From: Parundibacterium terreum
GTDB lineage: Bacteria; Pseudomonadota; Gammaproteobacteria; Burkholderiales; Burkholderiaceae_D
Length of the DNA: 64,000 nucleotides
Assembly (NCBI RefSeq): GCF_014636315.1
Contig: NZ_BMED01000001.1
Location: 749,941-813,940 of the forward strand
Direction: 5' to 3'
This document shows, in pieces, positions 40,344 through 48,644 of the stretch. Under the pieces are notes generated by a model. That model had not been told where the DNA came from. It saw only the letters and a list, made by a program, of their open reading frames with translations, and ran no database searches. Both the position numbers and the translations under genes were made by a program. The first letter of the stretch is position 1. Each line of letters begins with the position of its first letter.

Positions 40344-42713
40344 TTACACCGCAACCCGGTTGCGACCGCTCTTCTTGGCCCGGTATAAAGCCTGGTCCGC
40401 GCGGTTGAGCACCGCATCGACATTGCCGTCGGAAGTGGTCAGCAGGCTGATTCCTATGCTGACGGTGATATAGATCGTCGTGGTTTCCTGTATCAGCGGC
40501 GTTTCGGCAACCAGCATGCGCAGACGCTCGGCGACTATCTGCGCAGCTATCAGGTCAGATCCCGGCAGCAGCAATCCAAATTCTTCGCCGCCCAGCCGTC
40601 CTTTCATATCCACATCGCGCGATACCTGGCCCAAGGTAACGGCAAACAGCCGCAATGCCGCATCGCCGGTGGCATGGCCATAGGTATCGTTGACTTGCTT
40701 GAAATGATCAATGTCCACCATCAGCACCGCTGCCTGTGCATGCGGAATGCGGCCAATACGATGCAACTCCTCCGACACATGCGCCAGGAAACTGCGGCGG
40801 TTGGGTAAGCCGGTCAGCGCATCGGTGGTCGCCAGCTCTCGCAGCTGGTCTTCCATCTGCTTGCGCTCGGTAATATCCAGATGGGCGATCACGGCCCGCT
40901 CTCCATCGGCCGAAGGGGAGCGCAATATCTTGACGATGAAAAACCTTTGCGTACTACCGCAAAGGCAAGGATACTCCAGGCTGAACAACTCCTTGCCGCC
41001 ACTGAGCACCCCACTCAGCCCTGCAGAAAAAGCGCGGGCATACTCGCCGCTCAGGCCCATCGCCGCTTCGCAAATCGCCAGATAATTTGCCCCCACGCCC
41101 AGCCGCAGCGGGTTTTCCGAGTGCCCCCTGACAAAGTCCTGCCAGGCACGATTCACCATCAGTATGGTGCCATGCGCATCCACCACACAGACCTGCTCAT
41201 CCAGCGAATTAAGCGTGCTTTGCGCCAGGCGCCGCTCTGCCTCCAGCAAATCATGCGCCCGCGTGCGTTCGGTGATGTCAGTCGCCACCACCACTAGTGC
41301 CTCTATCTTGCCGGTTTTGCTCAGCACAGGATAATGGGCGTTGGAATAAATGCGTCCATCCCGGCTATCCTCATGGATCAGGGGTTCCGCCGTCATGAAC
41401 ACATTGTCGACTATCACTTCTCTTTGCCTTGCCAGTTGCGGAGGAAACAGTTCAACCAGGTTTTTCCCCAGCAATTCAGCAGCGTCTGCACCCAGGCGTT
41501 TCGCACCCACGGGATTGATAGCCACCAGATTCTTCGCCGCATCAAATAAAAAAATACTCTCGGTGATAGACAGCAGGATAGTCTGGAAAATGTCGTTCGA
41601 TTTGCGCAGCGCGCGCTCTGCCTCTTGGCGCTGGTCCACTAGCAGGTTAAAACTGGTCAGCAGTTTGGCAACCTCGTCATTACCGTCTACCGGCAAGCGA
41701 TGCATTGGCGATTTTCCTTTCGCCATGTAATAGATGGACTTGGCAGCGACCTCCAGCGGCCAGAACGCATAGCGGACAAGCAGCCACATGATGGCTGTTG
41801 CCACCAATGCCAGAAAACCCGCTACGCCATAGGCATAACGCTTCATTTGCTCTATAGGTGCAAATGCCTCCTCCACGGGCAACACTATCTGTACAAACCA
41901 CCCTGCTATCGGCACTTGCTTGGCGGAGGTTAAGGTGAGCACCCCTTTTGAATTAATGGCGACACCTGAGCCCTCATAGCCCGCCACAAACTTATCGACC
42001 ATCTGGCTGACGCCGGGCTTGGCGATGGCATCCAGTATCCTTGCGGGATTGCTAGAGGTAACTACCACGCCATATCTGGCTGAGCTGATCACGACATAGC
42101 CTGATTTTCCAAAAGTAGCCTGTTCAATCAAACCGAACAGAGAGGTATCTGAAATCGTCGCATAGCCGACCAATACCGCGGTGACATTGCCATCGCTATC
42201 CATCACAGGGCTGGCGATAGGCGCGACAGGCCGCTTGCTCATGATGCCTACGCGCGGCTTGCCGAATACCACTTGCCCGCTGGCGACGGCTTCCTTGAAA
42301 TATTCGCGTTCGCCGTAAGGTGCCATGCCAAAACCGGAGAAGTGGGGCTCATCGGCAATGCCTTTGCCATCTTTTGATAACAGTACGACGCCTGACTTGA
42401 ACAGAGTCTGCAACTCAGTATGTTCTCTCAGAAATTCGTGCGCCTTTTGTGGGTTGGAAATTATCTCAGGCGTCAGGCTGGAGCTGACTTTCTTGAGTGC
42501 CGCGACCCGGCTCTGCAATTTGATCTGTATATCTTCTGCAATATAAGATGCCTGCGAGAACTGTTGCGCCGTCAATAGCTCAGTCATGTCGTGCTCCAGC
42601 CTGCGCGCTACCGCATAGGCGAGCACCCAGCAACTGGCGAAGATCACCAATAACACCAGCGCCGAGATTTTTATTTTCAGGCTGGTGCGGAGGATAGCTT
42701 TGATCAAGTCCAT
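40344..42713 (-). CDS. Membrane diguanylate cyclase with Cache and PAS domains
   Basis: A 789-residue membrane sensor: helix at about 10-30, a periplasmic double-Cache sensor to about 290, a second helix near 300-320, a HAMP-like linker, two PAS domains (IFQTILLSITESIFLFDAAK and STLNSLDEQVCVVDAHG starts), and a GGDEF domain at the end (GGEEF at about 708). An RxxD inhibitory site (RDVD) sits five residues before GGEEF, so product feedback is expected. It makes c-di-GMP in response to an unknown periplasmic ligand. ATG 42713 has AGGATCG upstream; the open frame reaches a GTG at 42761 without one. Confidence 0.9.
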   Translation of the reverse strand: MDLIKAILRTSLKIKISALVLLVIFASCWVLAYAVARRLEHDMTELLTAQQFSQASYIAEDIQIKLQSRVAALKKVSSSLTPEIISNPQKAHEFLREHTELQTLFKSGVVLLSKDGKGIADEPHFSGFGMAPYGEREYFKEAVASGQVVFGKPRVGIMSKRPVAPIASPVMDSDGNVTAVLVGYATISDTSLFGLIEQATFGKSGYVVISSARYGVVVTSSNPARILDAIAKPGVSQMVDKFVAGYEGSGVAINSKGVLTLTSAKQVPIAGWFVQIVLPVEEAFAPIEQMKRYAYGVAGFLALVATAIMWLLVRYAFWPLEVAAKSIYYMAKGKSPMHRLPVDGNDEVAKLLTSFNLLVDQRQEAERALRKSNDIFQTILLSITESIFLFDAAKNLVAINPVGAKRLGADAAELLGKNLVELFPPQLARQREVIVDNVFMTAEPLIHEDSRDGRIYSNAHYPVLSKTGKIEALVVVATDITERTRAHDLLEAERRLAQSTLNSLDEQVCVVDAHGTILMVNRAWQDFVRGHSENPLRLGVGANYLAICEAAMGLSGEYARAFSAGLSGVLSGGKELFSLEYPCLCGSTQRFFIVKILRSPSADGERAVIAHLDITERKQMEDQLRELATTDALTGLPNRRSFLAHVSEELHRIGRIPHAQAAVLMVDIDHFKQVNDTYGHATGDAALRLFAVTLGQVSRDVDMKGRLGGEEFGLLLPGSDLIAAQIVAERLRMLVAETPLIQETTTIYITVSIGISLLTTSDGNVDAVLNRADQALYRAKKSGRNRVAV

Positions 42714-43121
42714 GTGCGATCCTGATACGAGACCTGCGCAAGGCCGCAAAATTATTTTCACTCAACTCGGCTGCCCGGCACAAGACCAGGCACACATGGC
42801 CAAGCTGACTCTCTCGATATACCAGCCCGGCAACTATTGTCTATCGCAAACGGGCATGGTGGACTTGCCACACCAGCATATCGCATTGCATGCAGACGCA
42901 AGCACCGGCGAATGTGAAAAAAAGTAAAATTTTATGATGCAAGACTTCAGCGCACAATGGCTGAAAGAGACAGGCAGCGCCGATGGACAGGCCTTGTGTC
43001 ACATTTTCGTTACATAAGCGTGTAGTTCAGGTGCAATGGAGAATCGCAGGCATTAGTCCAGCAGGGCGCAATAGCAGAATAGATAACATCGCGAGTGGTG
43101 AGGCTCGATAAAAAATAGCAA

Positions 43122-43874
43122 TTAACGACCGCCGCTCACATCAATAAAGGCACCGGTGGAATATGAAGCGGCATCCGACAGCAGCCAGGCTATCGCTTGC
43201 GCGACCTCATCGGCAGAGCCGCCGCGCTGCATCGGTATATTTGCCTTGACGCGATCTACCCGTCCCGGCTCTCCGCCGCTGGCGTGAATATCCGTATAGA
43301 TAATGCCTGGCCGCACACAGTTGACCCTGATGTTCTCGGCCGCCAGTTCCAGCGCCAGGCCCGTGGTCAGCGTATCGACCGCGCCTTTGGACGCCGCATA
43401 GTCCACATACTCGCCGGGCGAGCCTATGCGCGAAGCAGCTGAAGAGACATTCACGATGGAGCCGCCCTGCCCGCCGTGGCGCGGAGACATGCGGCGTATC
43501 GCCTCCCTGCTGGACAGGAAATAACCGGTCACATTGGTGCTCAATATGCGATTGATGCGTGCAGCATCCATGTCTTCCACCCGCATTTGCGTGGCCAGGA
43601 TGCCGGCATTATTCACCAGCGCGCTGACCCGGCCTAGCTGATCGTCAACGGTCTTGAACAAGCGCACCACCTCGGCTTCCTGCGAGGTATCGGCCTGCAC
43701 CGCAATCGCTGGCACGCCCACCGCCTTGATCTCTGCCAGCAGTTCCTCCGCGGCCTCCCCATTAGCCACGTAGTTGATGCAGACACCGTAGCCCTGAGAC
43801 GCCAGCAAGCGGACAGTCGCAGCGCCAATGCCGCGGCTCGATCCTGTGACGACAGCGATCTTTTTCTCAGTCAT
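43122..43874 (-). CDS. Short-chain dehydrogenase/reductase (SDR)
   Basis: A 250-residue classical SDR. Cofactor loop TGSSRGIGAAT at residues 10-20, NNAG at 88-91, catalytic Asn114, Ser145, Tyr159 and Lys163 (DYAASKGA). The asparagine-containing INYVANGEAA after beta-2 lacks the acid that selects NAD, which points to NADPH. Substrate is unknown. CGGAGAAAT precedes ATG 43874. It appears monocistronic. Confidence 0.92.
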   Translation of the reverse strand: MTEKKIAVVTGSSRGIGAATVRLLASQGYGVCINYVANGEAAEELLAEIKAVGVPAIAVQADTSQEAEVVRLFKTVDDQLGRVSALVNNAGILATQMRVEDMDAARINRILSTNVTGYFLSSREAIRRMSPRHGGQGGSIVNVSSAASRIGSPGEYVDYAASKGAVDTLTTGLALELAAENIRVNCVRPGIIYTDIHASGGEPGRVDRVKANIPMQRGGSADEVAQAIAWLLSDAASYSTGAFIDVSGGR

Positions 43875-43958
43875 TTATTTCTCCGTTGCAGAATCAGGAA
43901 GAAGATACTGTCTATCATAGCAATTTTAGATAGCGGCTCACGACGTGTCCATGCCATT

Positions 43959-46460
43959 TCATTTTTCCGCCGCACCGGCCGCACTCAATGGCGCCAGCAA
44001 GGCCTGCAAATCATCTGCATTGAATTTCGGCGCCAGCGCGCCATCGCTGCCCAACACGCCTTCAGCCAACGCAGCCTTGCGTGCTTGCAAATCCAGGATG
44101 CGTTCTTCTATGCTGCCCTCCACCACTAGTTTGTAGACAAATACGGTCTGGTCTTGGCCTATGCGGTGCGCGCGGGCCGTGGCCTGCTCTTCCACAGCCG
44201 GATTCCACCACGGGTCCATATGGATGACGGTATCGGCGGCGGTCAGGTTCAGCCCAACACCGCCGGCCTTCAGGCTGATCAGCAGTATCGGCACCTCTTT
44301 GGCCTGGAATTGTGCGACCACGGCGCCGCGCTTGCTGACCGGGGTTTTACCGGTCAGGGACAACCAGGGCAGCTCCAGTGCATCCAGCTCTGCCTCAATC
44401 AGCTCCAGCATTTCGGTAAACTGTGAAAACACCAGCACGCGACGGCCTTCATTCACCAAGGCCGGCAGCAGGTCAGCCAGCATCTCCAGCTTGGCTCTTT
44501 CCATTTCCCCGGAATCTTTTGCGCCCTTCAGCAAACGTGGATCGCAGCATACCTGGCGCAGCTTCAGCAAGGCATCCAGGATAGTGATTTGCGCACCCGA
44601 AAAACCCTTGCGCTGCAGGATGCGGCGTACCTGCTCATCGGCAGCAACGCGCACGCTCTCATACAAATCCCTTTGCTTGCCCCGCAGTTGCAGGCGCTTC
44701 ACGACCTCTACCCTGGGCGGCAGCTCGGTGGCAACATCCTGCTTGCGTCGGCGCAGGATGAAGGGGCGCACGCGCTGCGCCAACAACTGCGCGCGCAAGG
44801 TTTCGCCATTCACTTCTATCGGCCGGCGCCACAGGCGCATGAAGCTGCGCATATCACCCAGGAAACCCGGCATCAGGAAATCAAACTGCGTCCATAGTTC
44901 TCCCAGGTGATTTTCCAGCGGCGTGCCGGTGATGCACAGCCGGTGCCGCGCGCGGATACGGCGCACCGCATCCGCACTGCGCCCTGCGGCATTCTTGACG
45001 GTTTGCGCCTCATCCAGGATCAGCATGTGGAATTGCTGCGCTGTCAGCGCATCGATATCGCGCCACAGCAAGGGATAGGTGGTCAGTACCAGATCATGGC
45101 CGGCCATCTCGCCAAAATCCTGCTCGCGCTCCGGGCCCTGCAAAGTAAGAACCCTTAGCGAGGGCGCCATGCGTCTGGCCTCGGCCTGCCAGTTGAAGAT
45201 CAGCGAAGTCGGCAACACGATCAGCGCCGGGCAATCCATGCGGCCCGACTGCTTTTCTATCAGCAGGTGCGCCAAGGCTTGCGCGGTCTTTCCCAGGCCC
45301 ATGTCATCGGCCAGGATGCCGGCCAGATGCTGCTCGCGCAGGTACTGCAGCCAGGCCACGCCATGCAGTTGATAAGGCCGCAGGCTGATACCCAGGCCTT
45401 CCGGTGCAGAAATCGTTTTAGGCCCGCCTGTGCCTTGCAGGCGCTTTGCCAGCGTGCGCAGGCCGGCATCACCCTGCAATTGCCAGCTACCATGCATGCC
45501 GGCGCGGGCTTGCTGCGTATCCAGCAGGCTTTGGCGCAGCGCTTCCAGCCTGTACGCATCCCAGGAAGATAATTGCAGCGGCCCTTCTTTTTGCTGGATA
45601 TCGGTCAGCAGCTCCAGCATATTGCCAACGATGGCTTTCAACGGTGCTGCCAGCGCATCTATCCGCTTGCCGCCGGGGGCACGCAGCGTGATTACGGCCA
45701 GATCATCGATGGTGGCCACCTGGCTGGCGCTGAGCCAGCGCGCGTCGCGCTGCAGCAGGTTGGCCAGCATGGGCACCAGATCCAGCATCTGGCCGTCTAT
45801 CTCCACGCCCAGGCTCAGCATCCACGAGCCTTCACGCGCCGGCAAGCCCAGCGCAGTAATTTCGGTGGGCCGGCCGCGCATGGCGGCGGCCACTTCCTTG
45901 CCCAGTATCTCGGCGGTGTCCGGGTTGACGATCAAGTGCCAGGCCTCCACCGGCACGCTCTCATGCGCAAAGCCGGGCCGCACCACGACAGACCAGCCTT
46001 GCGCCTGCAAGGCCGGCAATTGCTCTGCCCAGAAGTCAGCAAAGAAGCCTTCCTGCAGCAGGCTCCACAAAGGGCCATGCAACATACCCGCCTCTTCAGT
46101 ACGCCATTGCAGGCTTTCTGCAGGCACCGGATGCAGATCCAGCTCCCAGACCTTGTCCAGCGCATCGGCTTCGGCACCCAGATCACGCAGCAGGGTCACG
46201 CTAGTGCCATGCGCATCAGTCAGTTCTTGCGTGGACTTGGGACGGCGGTTCAGCAAGGCTGTAGGAGCCGGGGTTTCCCAGCGCAGGCCGGTCTCTGTGG
46301 TGTATAGCCAGTCTATCTGCACCACGGTGACGCTGCCGCCGCGCGGTCCAAAGCCGCCGGACGGCCGCATGCCCAGCAGACCATCGCCACGCCCCAGCGT
46401 ATGCAAAGTCATACGCGGGCGGAAATGCCCGGGCAATTCTATGCTCGCCATGCTCACCAT
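43959..46460 (-). CDS. SNF2-family helicase-like ATPase without an N-terminal SWIM zinc finger
   Basis: An 833-residue Swi2/Snf2 ATPase of the HepA/RapA-like bacterial branch. Walker A DDMGLGKT ends at Lys391, DEAQ box near residue 480, then GTPLENHLGELW, and in the second RecA half VLVFSQFTEML, SLKAGGVGLNL and the ARAHRIGQ motif. The first 350 residues form a non-SWIM domain; many relatives carry a CxCx10HxC SWIM finger there, which is absent. It should use ATP to move or remodel protein-DNA complexes. Start at 46460 has no strong site; a Met at codon 4 is an alternative. Confidence 0.88.
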   Translation of the reverse strand: MVSMASIELPGHFRPRMTLHTLGRGDGLLGMRPSGGFGPRGGSVTVVQIDWLYTTETGLRWETPAPTALLNRRPKSTQELTDAHGTSVTLLRDLGAEADALDKVWELDLHPVPAESLQWRTEEAGMLHGPLWSLLQEGFFADFWAEQLPALQAQGWSVVVRPGFAHESVPVEAWHLIVNPDTAEILGKEVAAAMRGRPTEITALGLPAREGSWMLSLGVEIDGQMLDLVPMLANLLQRDARWLSASQVATIDDLAVITLRAPGGKRIDALAAPLKAIVGNMLELLTDIQQKEGPLQLSSWDAYRLEALRQSLLDTQQARAGMHGSWQLQGDAGLRTLAKRLQGTGGPKTISAPEGLGISLRPYQLHGVAWLQYLREQHLAGILADDMGLGKTAQALAHLLIEKQSGRMDCPALIVLPTSLIFNWQAEARRMAPSLRVLTLQGPEREQDFGEMAGHDLVLTTYPLLWRDIDALTAQQFHMLILDEAQTVKNAAGRSADAVRRIRARHRLCITGTPLENHLGELWTQFDFLMPGFLGDMRSFMRLWRRPIEVNGETLRAQLLAQRVRPFILRRRKQDVATELPPRVEVVKRLQLRGKQRDLYESVRVAADEQVRRILQRKGFSGAQITILDALLKLRQVCCDPRLLKGAKDSGEMERAKLEMLADLLPALVNEGRRVLVFSQFTEMLELIEAELDALELPWLSLTGKTPVSKRGAVVAQFQAKEVPILLISLKAGGVGLNLTAADTVIHMDPWWNPAVEEQATARAHRIGQDQTVFVYKLVVEGSIEERILDLQARKAALAEGVLGSDGALAPKFNADDLQALLAPLSAAGAAEK

Positions 46461-46703
46461 ACTAAACGGTTCTCTTTCCAGATACGGGTTGCTGCATTGC
46501 CTGATTAGTCCTTCATCATCCTGATCGTTTCCAGTGGTAGGGATGAATTATAGCTGTTGCCACTCTCATATCAGAAAACATCCCTGTTTTGATCAGACTA
46601 ATCTTACAAATCCTGAAGCTGTGCGCCTGTAGTGGAGGCATGGCCAGATATCTATGATGGCTTCACTTTCTTTTATATTTGAAAACAAAGGACACGGGCG
46701 ATC

Positions 46704-46907
46704 ATGAAAAATCTTCTCAATCTCGGTTTGGCAGGCGATGACGACGACACTTCCCTGAAACTGGAAGAACAGTTCCGCCAGCAGCGCAAGATACATCTCC
46801 GCAGCGAAAGCGATGATCAGGGCGACAAACCATCGCGCCGGCCGGCCAGATTGTTCAAGCCTGTGGAAGAATCAAAAACCGGTCGCCGCACCATGTATGC
46901 CAGCTAG
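46704..46907 (+). CDS. 67-residue hydrophilic protein
   Basis: A highly charged, probably disordered protein: MKNLLNLGLAGDDDDTSLKL followed by EEQFRQQRKIHLRSE, many Arg/Lys near the end and GRRTMYAS at the terminus. No family recognised. It lies 13 bases before the next small gene and is likely translated with it. An AAGGACACG stretch lies upstream of the ATG. Existence as a real gene is moderate: codon use and spacing fit, but no homologue is known to me. Confidence 0.5.
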   Translation: MKNLLNLGLAGDDDDTSLKLEEQFRQQRKIHLRSESDDQGDKPSRRPARLFKPVEESKTGRRTMYAS

Positions 46908-46920
46908 GCGGAGCGAACTC

Positions 46921-47220
46921 ATGCCCAGATCAAGAATAAAGCGCAACGGCAAGGCAGCCTATCTTTGCTACCTGTTCTTTGCGCTGATCGGTGCTGACAT
47001 GCTGAGCCTGCTGCCCAGCCAGGCGGCCTTTTGCAATGGTGTTCAAGATTGCAGGATAGCTACGCTATACCTGATGTGGGTGATACCGGTAGGCCTGATG
47101 GCCTTCGGCATCGCCATGGCGCTCTATCAAGCAGGCGAAGACCTGCGTTTGCATGAGCGGATTCTGCATTGGTGGGAGCGGAGCTTGCGCTACCTGTCGC
47201 GCAGGCCGGATATCAACTAG
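46921..47220 (+). CDS. 99-residue two-helix membrane protein
   Basis: Begins MPRSRIKRNG, with hydrophobic helices AAYLCYLFFALIGADMLSLL and LYLMWVIPVGLMAFGIAMAL separated by a loop containing a cysteine pair (FCNGVQDCRIA). The C-terminus is basic (RYLSRRPD). Disulfide in the loop is possible if it faces the periplasm. GGAG lies ten bases before the ATG. Function unknown. Confidence 0.6.
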   Translation: MPRSRIKRNGKAAYLCYLFFALIGADMLSLLPSQAAFCNGVQDCRIATLYLMWVIPVGLMAFGIAMALYQAGEDLRLHERILHWWERSLRYLSRRPDIN

Positions 47221-47261
47221 CCAACTAGCTACAGCTAAACAAAAGTAAAAGCATTGGCGCC

Positions 47262-48434
47262 CTAGATAGTCCAGGTGCCATCCTTGTAGACGACATCATC
47301 ATCCAGGTAGACCGCCTCGGTCACGGCAAACACATCCACGTGATGGCGCGCATCTGCGCGGCGGAAATTGGGTTTGGTGTACACGCCGTGCTTGGCGCCC
47401 AGCGACAGATGGATACCGCACATGCGCTCATAGGTACCAATGTCGCTGACCAGCCTGTCCTTGGAAAAGGCGCGGTTCATGCCAAAGCCCAGCTCGCGCA
47501 GCCACACCTCGCCTTCGTCGGCGCGGATATTGGCCAGCACCTGGTCAAATTCAGGGGTTGAATTTTCCACGTCGGTCACCCTGCCCTTGTGCACCACCAA
47601 CGTGATCGGCTGTTCCGGCTTGTTGACTGCAAACTTGGTGTCACCAAACACAAAGATGCGTACTTTGCCGTTGACCGCTTCCAGGTTCTGCGCCTCGGTG
47701 AATACTTCACCAATAGGAAACTGCCCGCCGACGTTTTTCATCTGGCTATAGTCGCCGATGTTCAGCTTGGCCGCCTCAAACGGCGAGCCGAATACCAGGC
47801 GCTCGCCGCCGCTGTCTACCACACCGAAATGGGCGCGGTCTATGCGCGCTTTCAAGGCATTGCCGACATCACGGAAATAGCCGGGATCATAGGCCAGCGA
47901 TTCTATGTAGTGCAGTGACTCTTCACCGGGCATGCGCGCCAGATGCGGATGCTCTATCACCTTCAGCTCTCGTTTGAACAGCTCTATGCGTATGCGATAG
48001 GCTTCCAGCCTGAAATTGGTGGATTGCACCAGCACCACCAGATCAGAAGGCGCCAGGGTTTCAAACGCGGCCAGGATATCATTCTGCGATACTGCATCGA
48101 AGTCGATGAAGCGGGCGTTCGGCAAATTACGGTGATACGCCTCAGCCAGAGCAATCGACAAATCACAATGCGCATCCCAGACGACGATCGCCGCCCGCTC
48201 TGCCGTGTGCTCAATGGCCATTGCCAGGATATCGCGCACATGGCGGCTGGCTTCATCCACGGACGCAGGCGTCAGCGTGACGAGCTCATGCAGCACGCGG
48301 CCGGGCAAATGGGGGGCAATCGAGATATCGGCGATGGTCATCTTCTGGTTCAGCAAAGGAGGTAAATGATATTTCTCTAACAACAAAGCAAGAGTATGAG
48401 AGTGCTGTGGTGCGGTTTTACTCAAGTGCAGCAT
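47262..48434 (-). CDS. M29-like aminopeptidase (leucyl/thermophilic family)
   Basis: A cytosolic protein of about 390 residues with the M29 signature residues: GEVFTEAQ and EAVNGKVRIF in the centre, GEVWLRELGFGMN (Glu), CGIHLSLGAKHGVY (His, Tyr) and HHVDVFA (His, Asp) near the C-terminus, binding two metal ions. Such enzymes remove N-terminal residues from peptides. Start is uncertain: an ATG at 48434 (MLHLSK) has GCAGGG nearby, another at 48341 (MTIADI) is closer to the conserved part, and the frame stays open to 48503. It stands apart from neighbours. Confidence 0.7.
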   Translation of the reverse strand: MLHLSKTAPQHSHTLALLLEKYHLPPLLNQKMTIADISIAPHLPGRVLHELVTLTPASVDEASRHVRDILAMAIEHTAERAAIVVWDAHCDLSIALAEAYHRNLPNARFIDFDAVSQNDILAAFETLAPSDLVVLVQSTNFRLEAYRIRIELFKRELKVIEHPHLARMPGEESLHYIESLAYDPGYFRDVGNALKARIDRAHFGVVDSGGERLVFGSPFEAAKLNIGDYSQMKNVGGQFPIGEVFTEAQNLEAVNGKVRIFVFGDTKFAVNKPEQPITLVVHKGRVTDVENSTPEFDQVLANIRADEGEVWLRELGFGMNRAFSKDRLVSDIGTYERMCGIHLSLGAKHGVYTKPNFRRADARHHVDVFAVTEAVYLDDDVVYKDGTWTI

Positions 48435-48644
48435 TTTACCCTGCCAGCCGATCTGCTTCGCGGTTTTGGCCCTTTTTTGGCGATACTCCCCTGGATTCTT
48501 CAATAATCGCCAATAAATCAGGCTTTAACCTGCTATTTCACACCAATAAACGCAATCCTGAACCCTGCCCTGTCTACAACGGAGTAAACTACGTCCCAAC
48601 GCGGCACCGTACAGTGCGATGCCAGCAAACCAGTGAGTTACTCC

